Part shown: piece after piece, positions 31,853 through 40,130 of the stretch
How the letters are laid out: the number at the start of each line of letters is the position of its first letter
How positions within the stretch are numbered: position 1 is the stretch's first letter
Notes under the pieces: generated by a model
Databases searched by the model: none
Told to the model about the DNA's origin: nothing
The model's input: only the letters and a program-made list of their open reading frames with translations
Origin: CAKZLS01 sp963771545
GTDB taxonomy: Bacteria; Pseudomonadota; Alphaproteobacteria; Rhodospirillales; Defluviicoccaceae
Direction of reading: 5' to 3'
Length of the DNA: 64,000 nucleotides
Assembly: GCA_963771545.1 (NCBI GenBank)
Contig: CAVYTX010000002.1
Location: 1,612,001-1,676,000, forward strand
Made by a program: the position numbers and the translations under genes

Positions 31853-32503
31853 TCAGATTTCCGCCTTGGACGGCATGGTGAATTTGGGAAGGGTCGGCGC
31901 CGCCGGCGGTGGCGGGGCCTTGGGCGTGGCCTTGGCGGCCGTCGACGGCGTCGACGGCGATTTCGCCGGCGGTTTCGATTTTTCGGGAGCGGGAAGAGGG
32001 CCGCTCGCCGGTCCTCCCACGGGAGACGGCAACTCGGCGGGTGTTTCAGGCGACGGTCCGCTCTTGGGCGCTCTCGGCATCGTGGACGCCGTCGGTTCTT
32101 CTTCGATCTTCCAGCGCGCCGGACCGGCGCGGCAGCCGGTTCCACGCGTCACCGTCGCGACCTTGCCCGGCCGATTGAACGTGCGCCGGTACTGCCGGCA
32201 CGGCGTTTCGGGCGACGGATAGAAGGTCTTTTCAACGACGATCACGCCACTGTTGCCCGTCGCCGGGTTCTCCCAGGGGACATCGACGTTGGTTCGCGCG
32301 GTTTCCAAGGCATCGTTCACGGCATCGAGCACGAAGGGCAGATCGCGGATATCGTCGCTGCCCCGCGCGACCGTGGAGACACTCAGTGCCATCAAAAAGG
32401 CGAATAGGCATGCCAGGGTAGCGAATGGCGTCGGCAAGAGTGGCGCCCGTCCTAGTCTTATCGCTCGAATGCTAGTACCGAACATTACGGTTCCGTGCCC
32501 CAT
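31853..32503 (-). CDS. Exported RT0821-type domain protein with Pro-rich tail
   Basis: The product of up to 216 residues has a signal/anchor segment (TPFATLACLFAFLMALSVSTVARG, about residues 25-48), an RT0821-type domain (VPWENPATGNSG, TPCRQYRRTF, GTGCRAGPARWKI) and a Pro/Ala/Lys-rich tail of some 80 residues that may span the wall. The ATG at 32485 has a better upstream GGA than the one at 32503. As first gene of the seven-gene run it is the likely leader of the kinase operon. It is the second RT0821-type protein in the window (see 12453). Confidence 0.75.
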   Translation of the reverse strand: MGHGTVMFGTSIRAIRLGRAPLLPTPFATLACLFAFLMALSVSTVARGSDDIRDLPFVLDAVNDALETARTNVDVPWENPATGNSGVIVVEKTFYPSPETPCRQYRRTFNRPGKVATVTRGTGCRAGPARWKIEEEPTASTMPRAPKSGPSPETPAELPSPVGGPASGPLPAPEKSKPPAKSPSTPSTAAKATPKAPPPPAAPTLPKFTMPSKAEI

Positions 32504-32687
32504 GCGACGGAGCTGTGATAGTCGGGACTAGTCGCGTTCGGTGTCGTCATGGTCTTCTTCAAGGGCATCGCTGCGACGTTGTTTTTAACCGCGCTTTGAA
32601 TTTTTCCGGCGGATGGGTGATAATGTGGTCAAGTGATAATATATTAGGGTCGGTATTGCGACTCCAACAACAGGCGCGAGAAAATCG

Positions 32688-33305
32688 TTGAAACCCATTG
32701 TCGGCGTTTTGTTGGCGGTTCTTCTGATCGGCGGTTGTTCGCACGCGTCGACGACCACCTACGACGCGGCCGACGTCGGCCGCACGATCGAGACCGCGAG
32801 CGGCAGGGTCGTGGCGTCGCGGCCCGTGGACGTTAAGGGCGAGACCGGCATGGCCGGCCCATTGGCGGGAGGCGCGCTCGGGGGCGCCACCGGCGGATTG
32901 GCGTTCGGCTCCGGTTGGGCCGCGGTCATCGGCGCCGTCGTGGGAGCGGGTGTCGGTTACGTGGCGGAGCAGCAGATCAACAACCGCGAAGGCACCGAGT
33001 ATGTCGTCGAAATGGATGACGGACGGACCGTCACCATCGTCCAGAACCAGGATTCGGGCCGTCCGCCGCTGGCCGACGGCACGCACGTGCTGGTTCAGTA
33101 CAGCGGCCAGTACACCCGGATCCTGGAAGATCCGCGCGCGGACAGGGCTGGACGCCGCGGCGCTGGCGGAGCGGGCGGCTGGGTCGATCCCGATGTGATT
33201 GGCACAGCGCCACCATCGACGCCCGATCACGGCGATATGGCGGCTCCAGCCCCCGATACCTGGGAAGAGGCCGCTCCCGTCGAGCCGCCGGCGGCGCGGC
33301 AATAG
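32688..33305 (+). CDS. SlyB-like outer membrane lipoprotein with glycine zipper
   Basis: The 205-residue product has a lipoprotein signal (VLLAVLLIGGC, lipobox Cys17), a conserved strand region (DVGRTIETASGRVVASRPVDVKG), a glycine zipper (GPLAGGALGGATGGLAFGSG, AAVIGAVVGAGVGYVAEQ), a second domain EYVVEMDDGRTVTIVQ and DGTHVLVQYSG, and an extended Pro/Gly tail not seen in short SlyB proteins. The start appears to be a TTG at 32688. It is divergent from the kinase operon, with 184 bp between them; the shared promoter region suggests, but does not prove, joint regulation. Confidence 0.8.
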   Translation: MKPIVGVLLAVLLIGGCSHASTTTYDAADVGRTIETASGRVVASRPVDVKGETGMAGPLAGGALGGATGGLAFGSGWAAVIGAVVGAGVGYVAEQQINNREGTEYVVEMDDGRTVTIVQNQDSGRPPLADGTHVLVQYSGQYTRILEDPRADRAGRRGAGGAGGWVDPDVIGTAPPSTPDHGDMAAPAPDTWEEAAPVEPPAARQ

Positions 33306-33312
33306 CCGCTCG

Positions 33313-34485
33313 TCACGGGCTCGAAGCGTCCAAGCTGTCCGTATCCGGTTCGGCCGATGCCGGAACCGAGATCTCGCGGACGCTCGTCCGGAGGCCGGAG
33401 AAACCGCCGTCGTCGCTGGCGATGGTGTGCCACGAGATCGCCGCGTCGCGCACGGTGCCGTCCTTGCGAACAATGCGGAACGGCAGGTTGTTTCCTTGCG
33501 GCCGCCGCAGTTCCCGGACAAACCGCTGCCGATCCTTGGGATGGACGAGCGGCAGGGGGTAGTTCCGCATGGCCATGCAGTCCTCGACCGAATACCCCGT
33601 CATCCTTTCAACCGCGCAATTGATCCACAGCGGCGTCTTGTGGGGTCCGATCCAGCTTTCCCAGTCGTAGGTGTGCTCGGCGATGGACCGGAAACGAGCT
33701 TCGCTTGCGCGGAGAGCGCGCGCCGCCTCGATCCGCTCGGTGATGTCGAGGCAAGAGCCGATGTATCCTTCCAAACGTCCATCCTCGGTTAACCGGGGTA
33801 CGCCCGTCGACAAGATCCAGCGATAGGCGCCGTCGCGCCGCCGGAGACGATACTCCATTCGATAGGATCGGCGCTTGTCGAAGGCATCGGAATAGGTGGC
33901 CAAGCAACTTTCCCGATCGTCGGCATGGAGGCTCTCGGCCCACCCGTCCCCTAGCACCTGCTCCACGGAGCGTCCGGTGAACTCCAACCATCCTCTATTC
34001 ACGTAGGAGCAGCGTTTGCCGGCATCCGACATCCAAATCATCACCGGCGCGGCATCCGCCGCCAGGCGGAACCGCCCTTCGGCCTCTTGCAGCCGATCCT
34101 CGTTGCGCTTGCGTTCGGTGACGTCGTATTGGATGCCGATCCAGTGGGTGACGGCGCCATCGGGCGTGCGCACGGGCGCGATCCGGGCCTCGTTCCAAAA
34201 CAGCGAGCCGTCCTTCCGGTAGTTGCGCAACACCGCCACCGTCGCGCGCTCCTCGGCGAGGGCTTGGCGGATCCGCGCCAAGTCATCCTGAGCGCGATCG
34301 TCGGCGCACAGGAACCGCGGATTGCGGCCAAGCACCTCTTGGACCGAATAGCCGGTCAATCGTTCGAACGCCGGATTGACATAGACGATTGCATAATCGG
34401 GTTCTTTCGCGGTCGTCACCAGGATCGAGGCATTCGACGCCACGCAGGCGCGGCAAAACAAGCCTTCCGTAAGCCGCTCTTTCAT
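33313..34485 (-). CDS. Triple PAS protein with a cysteine-less LOV-like first domain
   Basis: The 390-residue protein consists of three PAS domains (about 15-130, 135-255 and 265-375) with PAC ends (IGIQYDVTER, IGSCLDITER). It has no kinase, GGDEF, EAL or other output domain and no TM helix. The first domain is LOV-like: VYVNPAFERLTGYSVQEVLGRNPRFL, NYRKDGSLFWNE, and GIQYDV. In true LOV photosensors the motif is GRNCRFLQ; here Pro56 takes the place of the photoactive Cys, and Cys60 lies four residues on. The flavin-contact Asn and Gln positions are kept. It could be a redox or ligand sensor acting through protein contacts. Confidence 0.85.
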   Translation of the reverse strand: MKERLTEGLFCRACVASNASILVTTAKEPDYAIVYVNPAFERLTGYSVQEVLGRNPRFLCADDRAQDDLARIRQALAEERATVAVLRNYRKDGSLFWNEARIAPVRTPDGAVTHWIGIQYDVTERKRNEDRLQEAEGRFRLAADAAPVMIWMSDAGKRCSYVNRGWLEFTGRSVEQVLGDGWAESLHADDRESCLATYSDAFDKRRSYRMEYRLRRRDGAYRWILSTGVPRLTEDGRLEGYIGSCLDITERIEAARALRASEARFRSIAEHTYDWESWIGPHKTPLWINCAVERMTGYSVEDCMAMRNYPLPLVHPKDRQRFVRELRRPQGNNLPFRIVRKDGTVRDAAISWHTIASDDGGFSGLRTSVREISVPASAEPDTDSLDASSP

Positions 34486-34512
34486 TTCCGCGGACCCATT
34501 GCCGACCCATTG

Positions 34513-35241
34513 TCAAACACGGCACTCGCACTCACATACGCGTCCGGCCGCGAGGGCGTCGCAGCACGGCGAAGCGGGATCGGCATCGAATGCCGCCGCC
34601 CGCGCGGCGGCCCCGGCGCTTCGCGCGAGCGTCGACTCGGGCCAAGGCCGAGCGTACGTCCTTTTCCGGCCGCCGTCGACGCGGCAGCCGTCCGCCGCGT
34701 CCTTCCATGGATGCGCGCACACGTCGCCCTCGAACATTTTCCTCGCCGCGACCGCGGCCCGATCGGCGCAGTCCGTGCCGGCGACGTAAACCGAGCCGAG
34801 GGGTACCTTGTGCATTCGTCCGCGGCTGTTCGGAAACTCCTTGTAGAAAGTGACTTCGCGGGGCCTGTGCGTGGATGCTCGACCGTGCACATCGCTCAAA
34901 GAGACGACCCCGGTCAACCGCTCGTCGCGATCGAGCACCGCCAACCGGCGGACGCCGTGCTTCGCCATGATCCTTACCGCCTTTTCAACGGGCTGATCCT
35001 CGAAACAGCAGAGGACCTCGCACGACATCACGGTCGAGACCGGGTCGCTGTTGATGTTCCTGCCGTTGGCGAGCGCGCGTACCACGATGTCGCGGTCGGT
35101 GACGATGCCGGACAGCCGGTCACCATCGCCGATCAACAGGCAGCCGATATGCTCGTCGCGCATCATCGTTGCCGCGGCGGCGATCGATATGGCCGGATCG
35201 ATGGGATCGACCGGAATGCTCATGATCTGTTTAACCTTCAT
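34513..35241 (-). CDS. CBS-pair protein with Cys-containing C-terminal extension
   Basis: The 242-residue protein opens with two CBS motifs (residues 3-60 and 65-125): IDPAISIAAAATMMRDEHIGCLLIGDGDRLSGIVTDRDIV and VEKAVRIMAKHGVRRLAVLDRDERLTGVVSLSDV. CBS pairs bind adenine nucleotides. The rest is an extension with VPLGSVYVAGTDCADRAAVAARKMFEG, then CAHPWKDAADGC and a final CCDALAAGRVCECECRV. Such Cys spacing suggests metal or redox binding. The ATG at 35241 has GGAGAAAAG upstream. Its neighbours are other stress and signalling genes; 27 bp separate it from the PAS gene. Confidence 0.85.
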   Translation of the reverse strand: MKVKQIMSIPVDPIDPAISIAAAATMMRDEHIGCLLIGDGDRLSGIVTDRDIVVRALANGRNINSDPVSTVMSCEVLCCFEDQPVEKAVRIMAKHGVRRLAVLDRDERLTGVVSLSDVHGRASTHRPREVTFYKEFPNSRGRMHKVPLGSVYVAGTDCADRAAVAARKMFEGDVCAHPWKDAADGCRVDGGRKRTYARPWPESTLARSAGAAARAAAFDADPASPCCDALAAGRVCECECRV

Positions 35242-35308
35242 TTCTTTTCTCCTCTCGGGGTCATGACGTAAACCGCGCTAAGCGGCGCGCGAGATAGGGG
35301 CGCGCCGG

Positions 35309-35998
35309 CTACGCGGCGAGCGGCAGTTCGCGCCGGCGGTCCTCGGCCGGCAAGGGCCGCTTGACGGACCGCGACACGGTGTCGTCGCGGCTGGCGAGCA
35401 TGACGTCGACCGTCGGTGCGATGTCGCCGCGCGCCAGACCGATGTCGCTCAGCAGCCGATCGTCTAGCGCCTCGAGCTGGGCGATCGCAATCTTGCGTCG
35501 GCGCATGCGGGCATACGGCTCCACGATCGATCCCCGGATCAGTCCCACCAGCCGCGCCATGGCGCGACCTGCGGCGTTCGCGGCCAGAAAAGGTCTCTTC
35601 CCCGGAGAACCCGCCGCCGCCGGAAAGCTTTTCAGCCGTTTGAACAAGTCCTTGGCATATGCCACGGCATGGTCCGCTTCGGTCCTTGCCATGCGGCCGA
35701 ACCTGGCGAGACGATGGCCGTGATCGGGACGATCGTTTGCCGGATGTACTCTCAGCCGCGTGAACAGATCCTTGGCGTAGGCCAACGCATGATCGGCCGC
35801 CGTGCCTGCCTTCCGGCCCGATTTGGCGTCATGATCGCGATCATGGCGATCCACCGCCGGGTAGCCCGTCAATCGTTTGAACAGGCCCTTGGCATGAGCA
35901 ACCGAATAATCGGCTTCCGCGAAGCCCATGGCGGGAACAACGGTGACCGGCCCCTCGCGGGCGTTGAAAGTCTCGGCGTTTGTATTGTGGGTGTTCAT
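35309..35998 (-). CDS. DUF1127 protein with three N-terminal repeats
   Basis: The C-terminal part (about residues 165-195, RRRKIAIAQLEALDDRLLSDIGLARGDI) is a DUF1127 motif, a short helical segment that in alphaproteobacteria is linked to RNA binding and phosphate or stress responses. DUF1127 proteins are usually under 80 residues; this one has 229. Its N-terminal half contains three copies of AD(H/Y)xxAxAKxLFxRL at residues 29-43, 68-82 and 108-122, spaced 39-40 residues apart. The start ATG at 35998 follows CACCTCAGGAGTG. Confidence 0.85.
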   Translation of the reverse strand: MNTHNTNAETFNAREGPVTVVPAMGFAEADYSVAHAKGLFKRLTGYPAVDRHDRDHDAKSGRKAGTAADHALAYAKDLFTRLRVHPANDRPDHGHRLARFGRMARTEADHAVAYAKDLFKRLKSFPAAAGSPGKRPFLAANAAGRAMARLVGLIRGSIVEPYARMRRRKIAIAQLEALDDRLLSDIGLARGDIAPTVDVMLASRDDTVSRSVKRPLPAEDRRRELPLAA

Positions 35999-36215
35999 CC
36001 TATTTCACTCCTGAGGTGTGGGCGCTCGCGCGCCCGCGGCAAATGAGCGGAGTGCGCGCATCGGCGCCGTATTGCTGTTGTATGCGTGCCCCGGTTTTTC
36101 CGTATCCGACCAATCGTTCGCGATTGATCGCGACAACGAGAACCCGTCCGCTGCACCGAGGCGGCAGATCTGGGCGCCGTACCAACGCCGGTATGGCCCC
36201 CAGCCTGGCCCGTCG

Positions 36216-36425
36216 CTACGCGGCGGCGGGTGGTCCGGAGCCGCCGTCATCGGGGTGGCTTGCCGGTCGCGGCTGCCTTGAGGGCAGCGGCACGATGCGG
36301 GTCGCGACAGGGTCGGCCCCTTGGTTCCAGCGGCGGGCGGAAACGGGAGCACCGCACACCGGACAACGGGTTCCCGCTCGTGGCACGCGGGTGTTGCAAT
36401 GAGGACAGCGATCTGAAGACAGCAT
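36216..36425 (-). CDS. Small zinc-ribbon protein
   Basis: The 69-residue protein starts MLSSDRCPHCNTRVPRAGTRCPVCGAP, with two CxxC pairs that form a zinc ribbon. The remainder is Pro-rich and disordered. The ATG at 36425 has an ideal GGAGG 8 nt upstream, so I prefer it to the ATG at 36452. Proteins of this type are usually nucleic-acid or membrane adaptors; no role can be assigned. Confidence 0.65.
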   Translation of the reverse strand: MLSSDRCPHCNTRVPRAGTRCPVCGAPVSARRWNQGADPVATRIVPLPSRQPRPASHPDDGGSGPPAAA

Positions 36426-36672
36426 TTGGGCAACCTCCATGAGCGGAGCCATGGACGCGCACGGACTCCGCCCTTGGTGGACACACGGTCCATCCGTGGT
36501 GAAAACGTTTAGCTTTTTGGGTGGTTTGAGGATCGGCCCCTGGGCCTGGCGCGAGAAACTATTCCGCGCCAGTCACGCCCGGGGCGAGACCGCCCGTTTT
36601 CAGGGTGCCGGAATTCAAAAGGAAGCGTTTCGGGTGACAGAACTTTTTCATGGCAATCTAAATATAGCACAT

Positions 36673-37125
36673 TTATCCGCATAAGCAACTAGATTTGCCA
36701 ACTTTTGATTCCGAGTTTCCCAGATCGATTTCATTGGCTTCGGGCTGATAAAGGACCTTCACGACCGTCACGCTCCTTCGGCGGCCATCGAGACCGCTCC
36801 ATGCGATGGTTTCGCCCTCCCGCATGCCAAGCAGCGCGCTGCCGACCGGCGTCAACACCGAGACCCTACCCCGCAGGCTGTCCTCGCGGCCGGGACAGGC
36901 GAGGGTGGTTTCGCGTGTCCCGTCCTCGCCGTCCAGGCGAAATCGCACATGCGACTCCAGCGTCACCACGCATGGAGAAACAGCCCGCGGCTCGACGAGG
37001 GTGGCCCGCCGCAATTCATCCGTCAAAAATTTGGTGAGCGGCGCGTAAGAGGGGTCACGAAACCGCTCGAGCACGCACGACAAGCGCGCCGCGTCGAAGG
37101 TCGTAATAAAAATCTCGGGCGACAT
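36673..37125 (-). CDS. rnk: Rnk-like nucleoside diphosphate kinase regulator (GreA/GreB C-terminal domain)
   Basis: The 150-residue protein has a helical N-terminal part (AARLSCVLERFRDPSYAPLTKFLTDELRRATLVEP) and a GreA/GreB-type FKBP-like C-terminal domain: VVTLESHVRFRLDGEDGTRETTL, RGRVSVLTPVGSALLGMREGETIAWSGLDGRRRSVTVVKVLYQPEA. Rnk binds RNA polymerase through this domain. Members in alphaproteobacteria often cluster with CBS and universal stress genes, as here. Confidence 0.85.
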   Translation of the reverse strand: MSPEIFITTFDAARLSCVLERFRDPSYAPLTKFLTDELRRATLVEPRAVSPCVVTLESHVRFRLDGEDGTRETTLACPGREDSLRGRVSVLTPVGSALLGMREGETIAWSGLDGRRRSVTVVKVLYQPEANEIDLGNSESKVGKSSCLCG

Positions 37126-37221
37126 TGCTTATCACTCCTGGCTTATAACTCCTGATTTGTCCCCCACCGCCTCCGCGCTGGAAAAGAGGCGCTTCGGCGG
37201 ATTCCCGATCCCTCGACCCGT

Positions 37222-37644
37222 TTACCGGAAAATCGATAGGGCGACGGGGTCACTCGCAGGAAACGTCTGAGCGAGCGCGTCGTCCAACGCTTCGTCCTCA
37301 TGACGCTTCTTTACGGACTCAAAATCCGTCTTCGAGCCATGTTCGCGCCGCTCTCCGATTGGCGCGGCGCCACTCGCCCGAGCGACGCAGACCTCTTGTC
37401 GCAGAGAACCGACGATCGAGGCCACGATGCCCGCTCGGAGGGACGCCGGCGGCGTTTGACCATCGCCTTCGTCTTCATGATGCGAGACGCAAGGGCAAAA
37501 CACTTGATCGACCGCCAATTCCACACACTCCTCAAGCGGCATCCGCGGCTGGTTGACTTTCGCAACGACCGCCACGGAAATGGCCCGTTCGACCTGCTCG
37601 GGGCGGATGGCTTCCGCATAGCTGCCGTATGCATCCGTGTACAT
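37222..37644 (-). CDS. Hypothetical protein with C-terminal FPASDP motif
   Basis: The 140-residue protein has GCGAGGAAG upstream of the ATG at 37644. The middle contains VDQVFCPCVSHHEDEGD, with CPC and paired His that could bind metal. The last 35 residues (EDEALDDALAQTFPASDPVALS) match a short module found at the end of many small proteobacterial proteins of unknown function. No family name is known to me. Confidence 0.6.
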   Translation of the reverse strand: MYTDAYGSYAEAIRPEQVERAISVAVVAKVNQPRMPLEECVELAVDQVFCPCVSHHEDEGDGQTPPASLRAGIVASIVGSLRQEVCVARASGAAPIGERREHGSKTDFESVKKRHEDEALDDALAQTFPASDPVALSIFR

Positions 37645-37832
37645 GTCTTCCTCGCGTTGCTTGAAGCCAATGGCCCGACACTTAAGGTAGCGCCTGGCGT
37701 CACATTTATCAAACGAAGAATGTCGGCATGATATATCGGTAACATAAATATAAAATAGCCTCGTAAAATATCTCGTTGACCCTCATGATTTTTATATCGT
37801 ATCGATCGATATTTATGACAAAATTTTAGCGT

Positions 37833-37861
37833 TTGACAAATATAAAGGCCTGTCCCATTAT
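37833..37861 (+). promoter_or_regulatory. Sigma-70-type promoter for the DUF1476 gene
   Basis: TTGACA at 37833-37838 and CATTAT at 37856-37861 are separated by 17 bp in a strongly AT-rich tract (37735-37870), 46 bp upstream of the ATG at 37907. Confidence 0.55.
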
Positions 37862-37906
37862 ATGGGGGAAGTTGATGGGCACGATTAGGTGGTTAGGAGT
37901 AAAGCC

Positions 37907-38260
37907 ATGTTGGAAATTAGCTCGGAACTAAGAAAAGCGGCGAATGTCGAGATCGCCAAGTTCGTCCACGCGGAGGAGTGTGGATTTCGGATCAGGAACC
38001 GGCGCAACAAGCAATTTGGGCAGTGGGCGGCATCGCAATTGGGCTTGATCGATGATGCGCCGGACTACGCCAAAGGCATCGTCGTTTTCGGCCTCGCCGA
38101 ACCGGATGACGAGAGCCTGATAAGGCATGTTCACTCGGATCTATCACGCCGAGGGCTGCGGATTACGGAAGCGGCCATTCGATACGAACTTGAGCGCCAG
38201 ACGGCGCTCGCCGTGAGAGAGTGCACTCTTTCGAGGCCTTCCGGATCGGTCGTTCATTAG
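37907..38260 (+). CDS. DUF1476 (ATPase inhibitor zeta-like) protein, divergent member
   Basis: The protein of 117 residues starts at ATG 37907 with TAGGAG upstream. ECGFRIRNRRNKQFGQWAASQLGL, DYAKGIVVFGLAEPDDESLIRHVHSDLSRRGLRITEAAIRYELER follow the DUF1476 pattern (F.i..RRNk..G.WAA..lGl ... YAk.vv...fe.pgde...rkv..Dl...g). The canonical protein, zeta, inhibits the F1-ATPase in alphaproteobacteria. This copy differs at many positions and lies among stress genes, so it may be a specialised paralogue rather than the main zeta subunit. Confidence 0.75.
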   Translation: MLEISSELRKAANVEIAKFVHAEECGFRIRNRRNKQFGQWAASQLGLIDDAPDYAKGIVVFGLAEPDDESLIRHVHSDLSRRGLRITEAAIRYELERQTALAVRECTLSRPSGSVVH

Positions 38261-38293
38261 GCGCGCCGCGGCCCCTATCATCCACGGGCCTTT

Positions 38294-39049
38294 TCATCCG
38301 TGGGAGACGAGGCGGGCGAAGAATATCGCGCTCATCGCGGTCCCAACCACGATGACGATACCGCGAACGACCTTCGCGGGGAGCGCCCTCGCAATCGGCG
38401 CTCCCGCATAGCCGCCGACGATGGCGGCGATCATCATGGCGAGGGCTTGCGGCCAGGCAACGATGCCGGCCACCGCGAACGTCGCGACGGAAATGGCGGA
38501 AAGGACAAACGACAGTCCGTTCTTCAGGCCATTCATGGCGTTGATGTCCTTCATTCCCCAGAGCGAAAATAGAGCGAGAAGAACAATACCCAAACCACCA
38601 TTGAAGTAGCCCCCGTAGATCGCAACGACGATGGCGCCGATCGGCCCATTGGGCTGCGCGCCGAAACGGTTTTTTCGGGCCACTGCCTGAATCCGGTCAC
38701 CAAACGCGAAAACCAGGGTTGCCGTAAGAAGCAGGAATGGCACGATGACCGAGAAGGCTTCGTTGGAGGACACCAGCAGGAGCAGCGATCCCATCAGACC
38801 ACCGATCGCGGTCACGGCCATGACCTTAAGCAAAGGCCGCCTTCCGAAAGAATTCAGCTCGCGGCGAAAGCCCGCCGCTCCCCCGAGATAGCCCGGAAAG
38901 ACAGCGACCGCGCTCGTGGCATTGGCGGCCACGGGCGGTATTCCGGCATAAACAAGAGCGGGAAAGGTCAGAAACGTGCCGCCACCCGCGATGGTATTGA
39001 GAATTCCCGCGAGGAACGCCGCGACGATAAGGACAAGATAATCGAGCAT
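38294..39049 (-). CDS. TauE/SafE family sulfite/organosulfonate exporter
   Basis: The 251-residue membrane protein begins MLDYLVLIVAAFLAGILNTIAGGGTFLTFPALVYAGIPPVAANATSAVAVFPGYLGG, the classical TauE/SafE first repeat, followed by a second repeat (GPIGAIVVAIYGGYFNGGLGIVLLALFSLWGMKDINAMNGLKN). About eight TM helices. The ATG at 39049 has GGAAGATC upstream. It lies directly downstream of a LysR gene on the same strand and is probably co-transcribed with it. Substrate not readable. Confidence 0.9.
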   Translation of the reverse strand: MLDYLVLIVAAFLAGILNTIAGGGTFLTFPALVYAGIPPVAANATSAVAVFPGYLGGAAGFRRELNSFGRRPLLKVMAVTAIGGLMGSLLLLVSSNEAFSVIVPFLLLTATLVFAFGDRIQAVARKNRFGAQPNGPIGAIVVAIYGGYFNGGLGIVLLALFSLWGMKDINAMNGLKNGLSFVLSAISVATFAVAGIVAWPQALAMMIAAIVGGYAGAPIARALPAKVVRGIVIVVGTAMSAIFFARLVSHG

Positions 39050-39075
39050 GGCTGATCTTCCGGCTTTCCGTACAC

Positions 39076-39936
39076 TCATTCGTCCGACGTGGCTTCGCTG
39101 GCGGCGATCCGGCGCATGCCGGCGACGGCCATCTCGATCAAATCACCCTCTCCGTCCGTTGGGTAGACCACATAGGCCGGGTGCCGGAACTCCGGTGCGT
39201 CCTGAATGCGGTGGAGACGTCCGTTTTCAAGGTAATCGCGGACCAGACGGATCGGAAAGTAGCCGGAGCCGCCGTTCCGGAGAATGTGCTGCAACCCGAG
39301 CCAGCTGATATTGGCCATGAGACCCGGGCTGACGAATTCGGGAAAGCTGGCGCTGTGCTTGGCGAAGAACTCCGGACCCCAGTCGATGTAGACGTAGCCT
39401 TTCCCGGGTTTGGGTTCGGACTTCCGAGAGCTTGACACGAAAACGAGGCGCTCTTCGATCAGCAGCTCGACCCGCAGCCCGGGCCGGCTTTGCGGCGTGT
39501 ACATGACGGCGATATCGATACGGCCCTCGATGAGACGCTGCATGAGATCCTCCTCGAAGCCAATCTCCGCGCGCAGCGAGACATCGGGCGCCATTTCCTG
39601 CATCAGCGGCAGCCACCGCAACAGGAGGTCTTCCCACAGGCCAAGTCGGCCGCCGACGGCGAGGATGGCGCGATAGCCCATGGGAATGCCCACATCCTGC
39701 CGCGCCTGCTCGACCGTCCGAACGAGCGACGTCGCGTGCTTTTGAAACTGCCGTCCGGCGGGCGTGAGCGTGGTTCCGGCCTTGTTCCGCACGAACAGCC
39801 TGCAGCCCAGTTGCTCCTCGAGCGTATGGATGCGCGCGCTGACGGTCGACTGGGTCACGTGCAGCCGGTCGGCCGCCGAGATGAAGTTACCCGCCGCCAC
39901 CACGGTGAGGAACGTGCGCGCCAACTCCGTTTCCAT
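39076..39936 (-). CDS. LysR-family transcriptional regulator
   Basis: The 286-residue protein has the LysR winged helix at residues 1-60 (ARTFLTVVAAGNFISAADRLHVTQSTVSARIHTLEEQLGCRLFVRN) and a periplasmic-binding-like effector domain starting near 90 (AILAVGGRLGLWEDLLL, DIAVMYTPQSRPGLRVELL). It probably regulates the transporter immediately downstream, and possibly the plus-strand genes upstream (40131 onward). Confidence 0.92.
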   Translation of the reverse strand: METELARTFLTVVAAGNFISAADRLHVTQSTVSARIHTLEEQLGCRLFVRNKAGTTLTPAGRQFQKHATSLVRTVEQARQDVGIPMGYRAILAVGGRLGLWEDLLLRWLPLMQEMAPDVSLRAEIGFEEDLMQRLIEGRIDIAVMYTPQSRPGLRVELLIEERLVFVSSSRKSEPKPGKGYVYIDWGPEFFAKHSASFPEFVSPGLMANISWLGLQHILRNGGSGYFPIRLVRDYLENGRLHRIQDAPEFRHPAYVVYPTDGEGDLIEMAVAGMRRIAASEATSDE

Positions 39937-40130
39937 GTCAACCTATCCAGAGATGCGCTGACGAATAATCAATAACGTCATATCGCCGATATCGATATAA
40001 TAGGCAAAAATTATTAGCTTGCCAGATATATTCTCATGTCTCACCTTAAATATATGGGTCGCAAAGTAGCGGCGGAAGGGCGCCGCGCCGCCGCAAAGCC
40101 GGATGCGTCGATCAAGGTGAGGACCATGCC

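Noticed and set aside
26135..32503. Assigning the operon to Zorya anti-phage defence
   Set aside because: The MotA-like subunit and Asp-bearing TM helices recall ZorA/ZorB, but ZorB has a peptidoglycan-binding domain rather than vWA, and no ZorC, ZorD helicase or ZorE nuclease is present. The DinG/XPD-type helicase is 20 kb away and unlinked.
37907..38260. Calling the DUF1476 protein the bona fide F1-ATPase inhibitor zeta
   Set aside because: It is divergent at many positions and located among stress genes rather than near its usual neighbours; a specialised paralogue is more likely.
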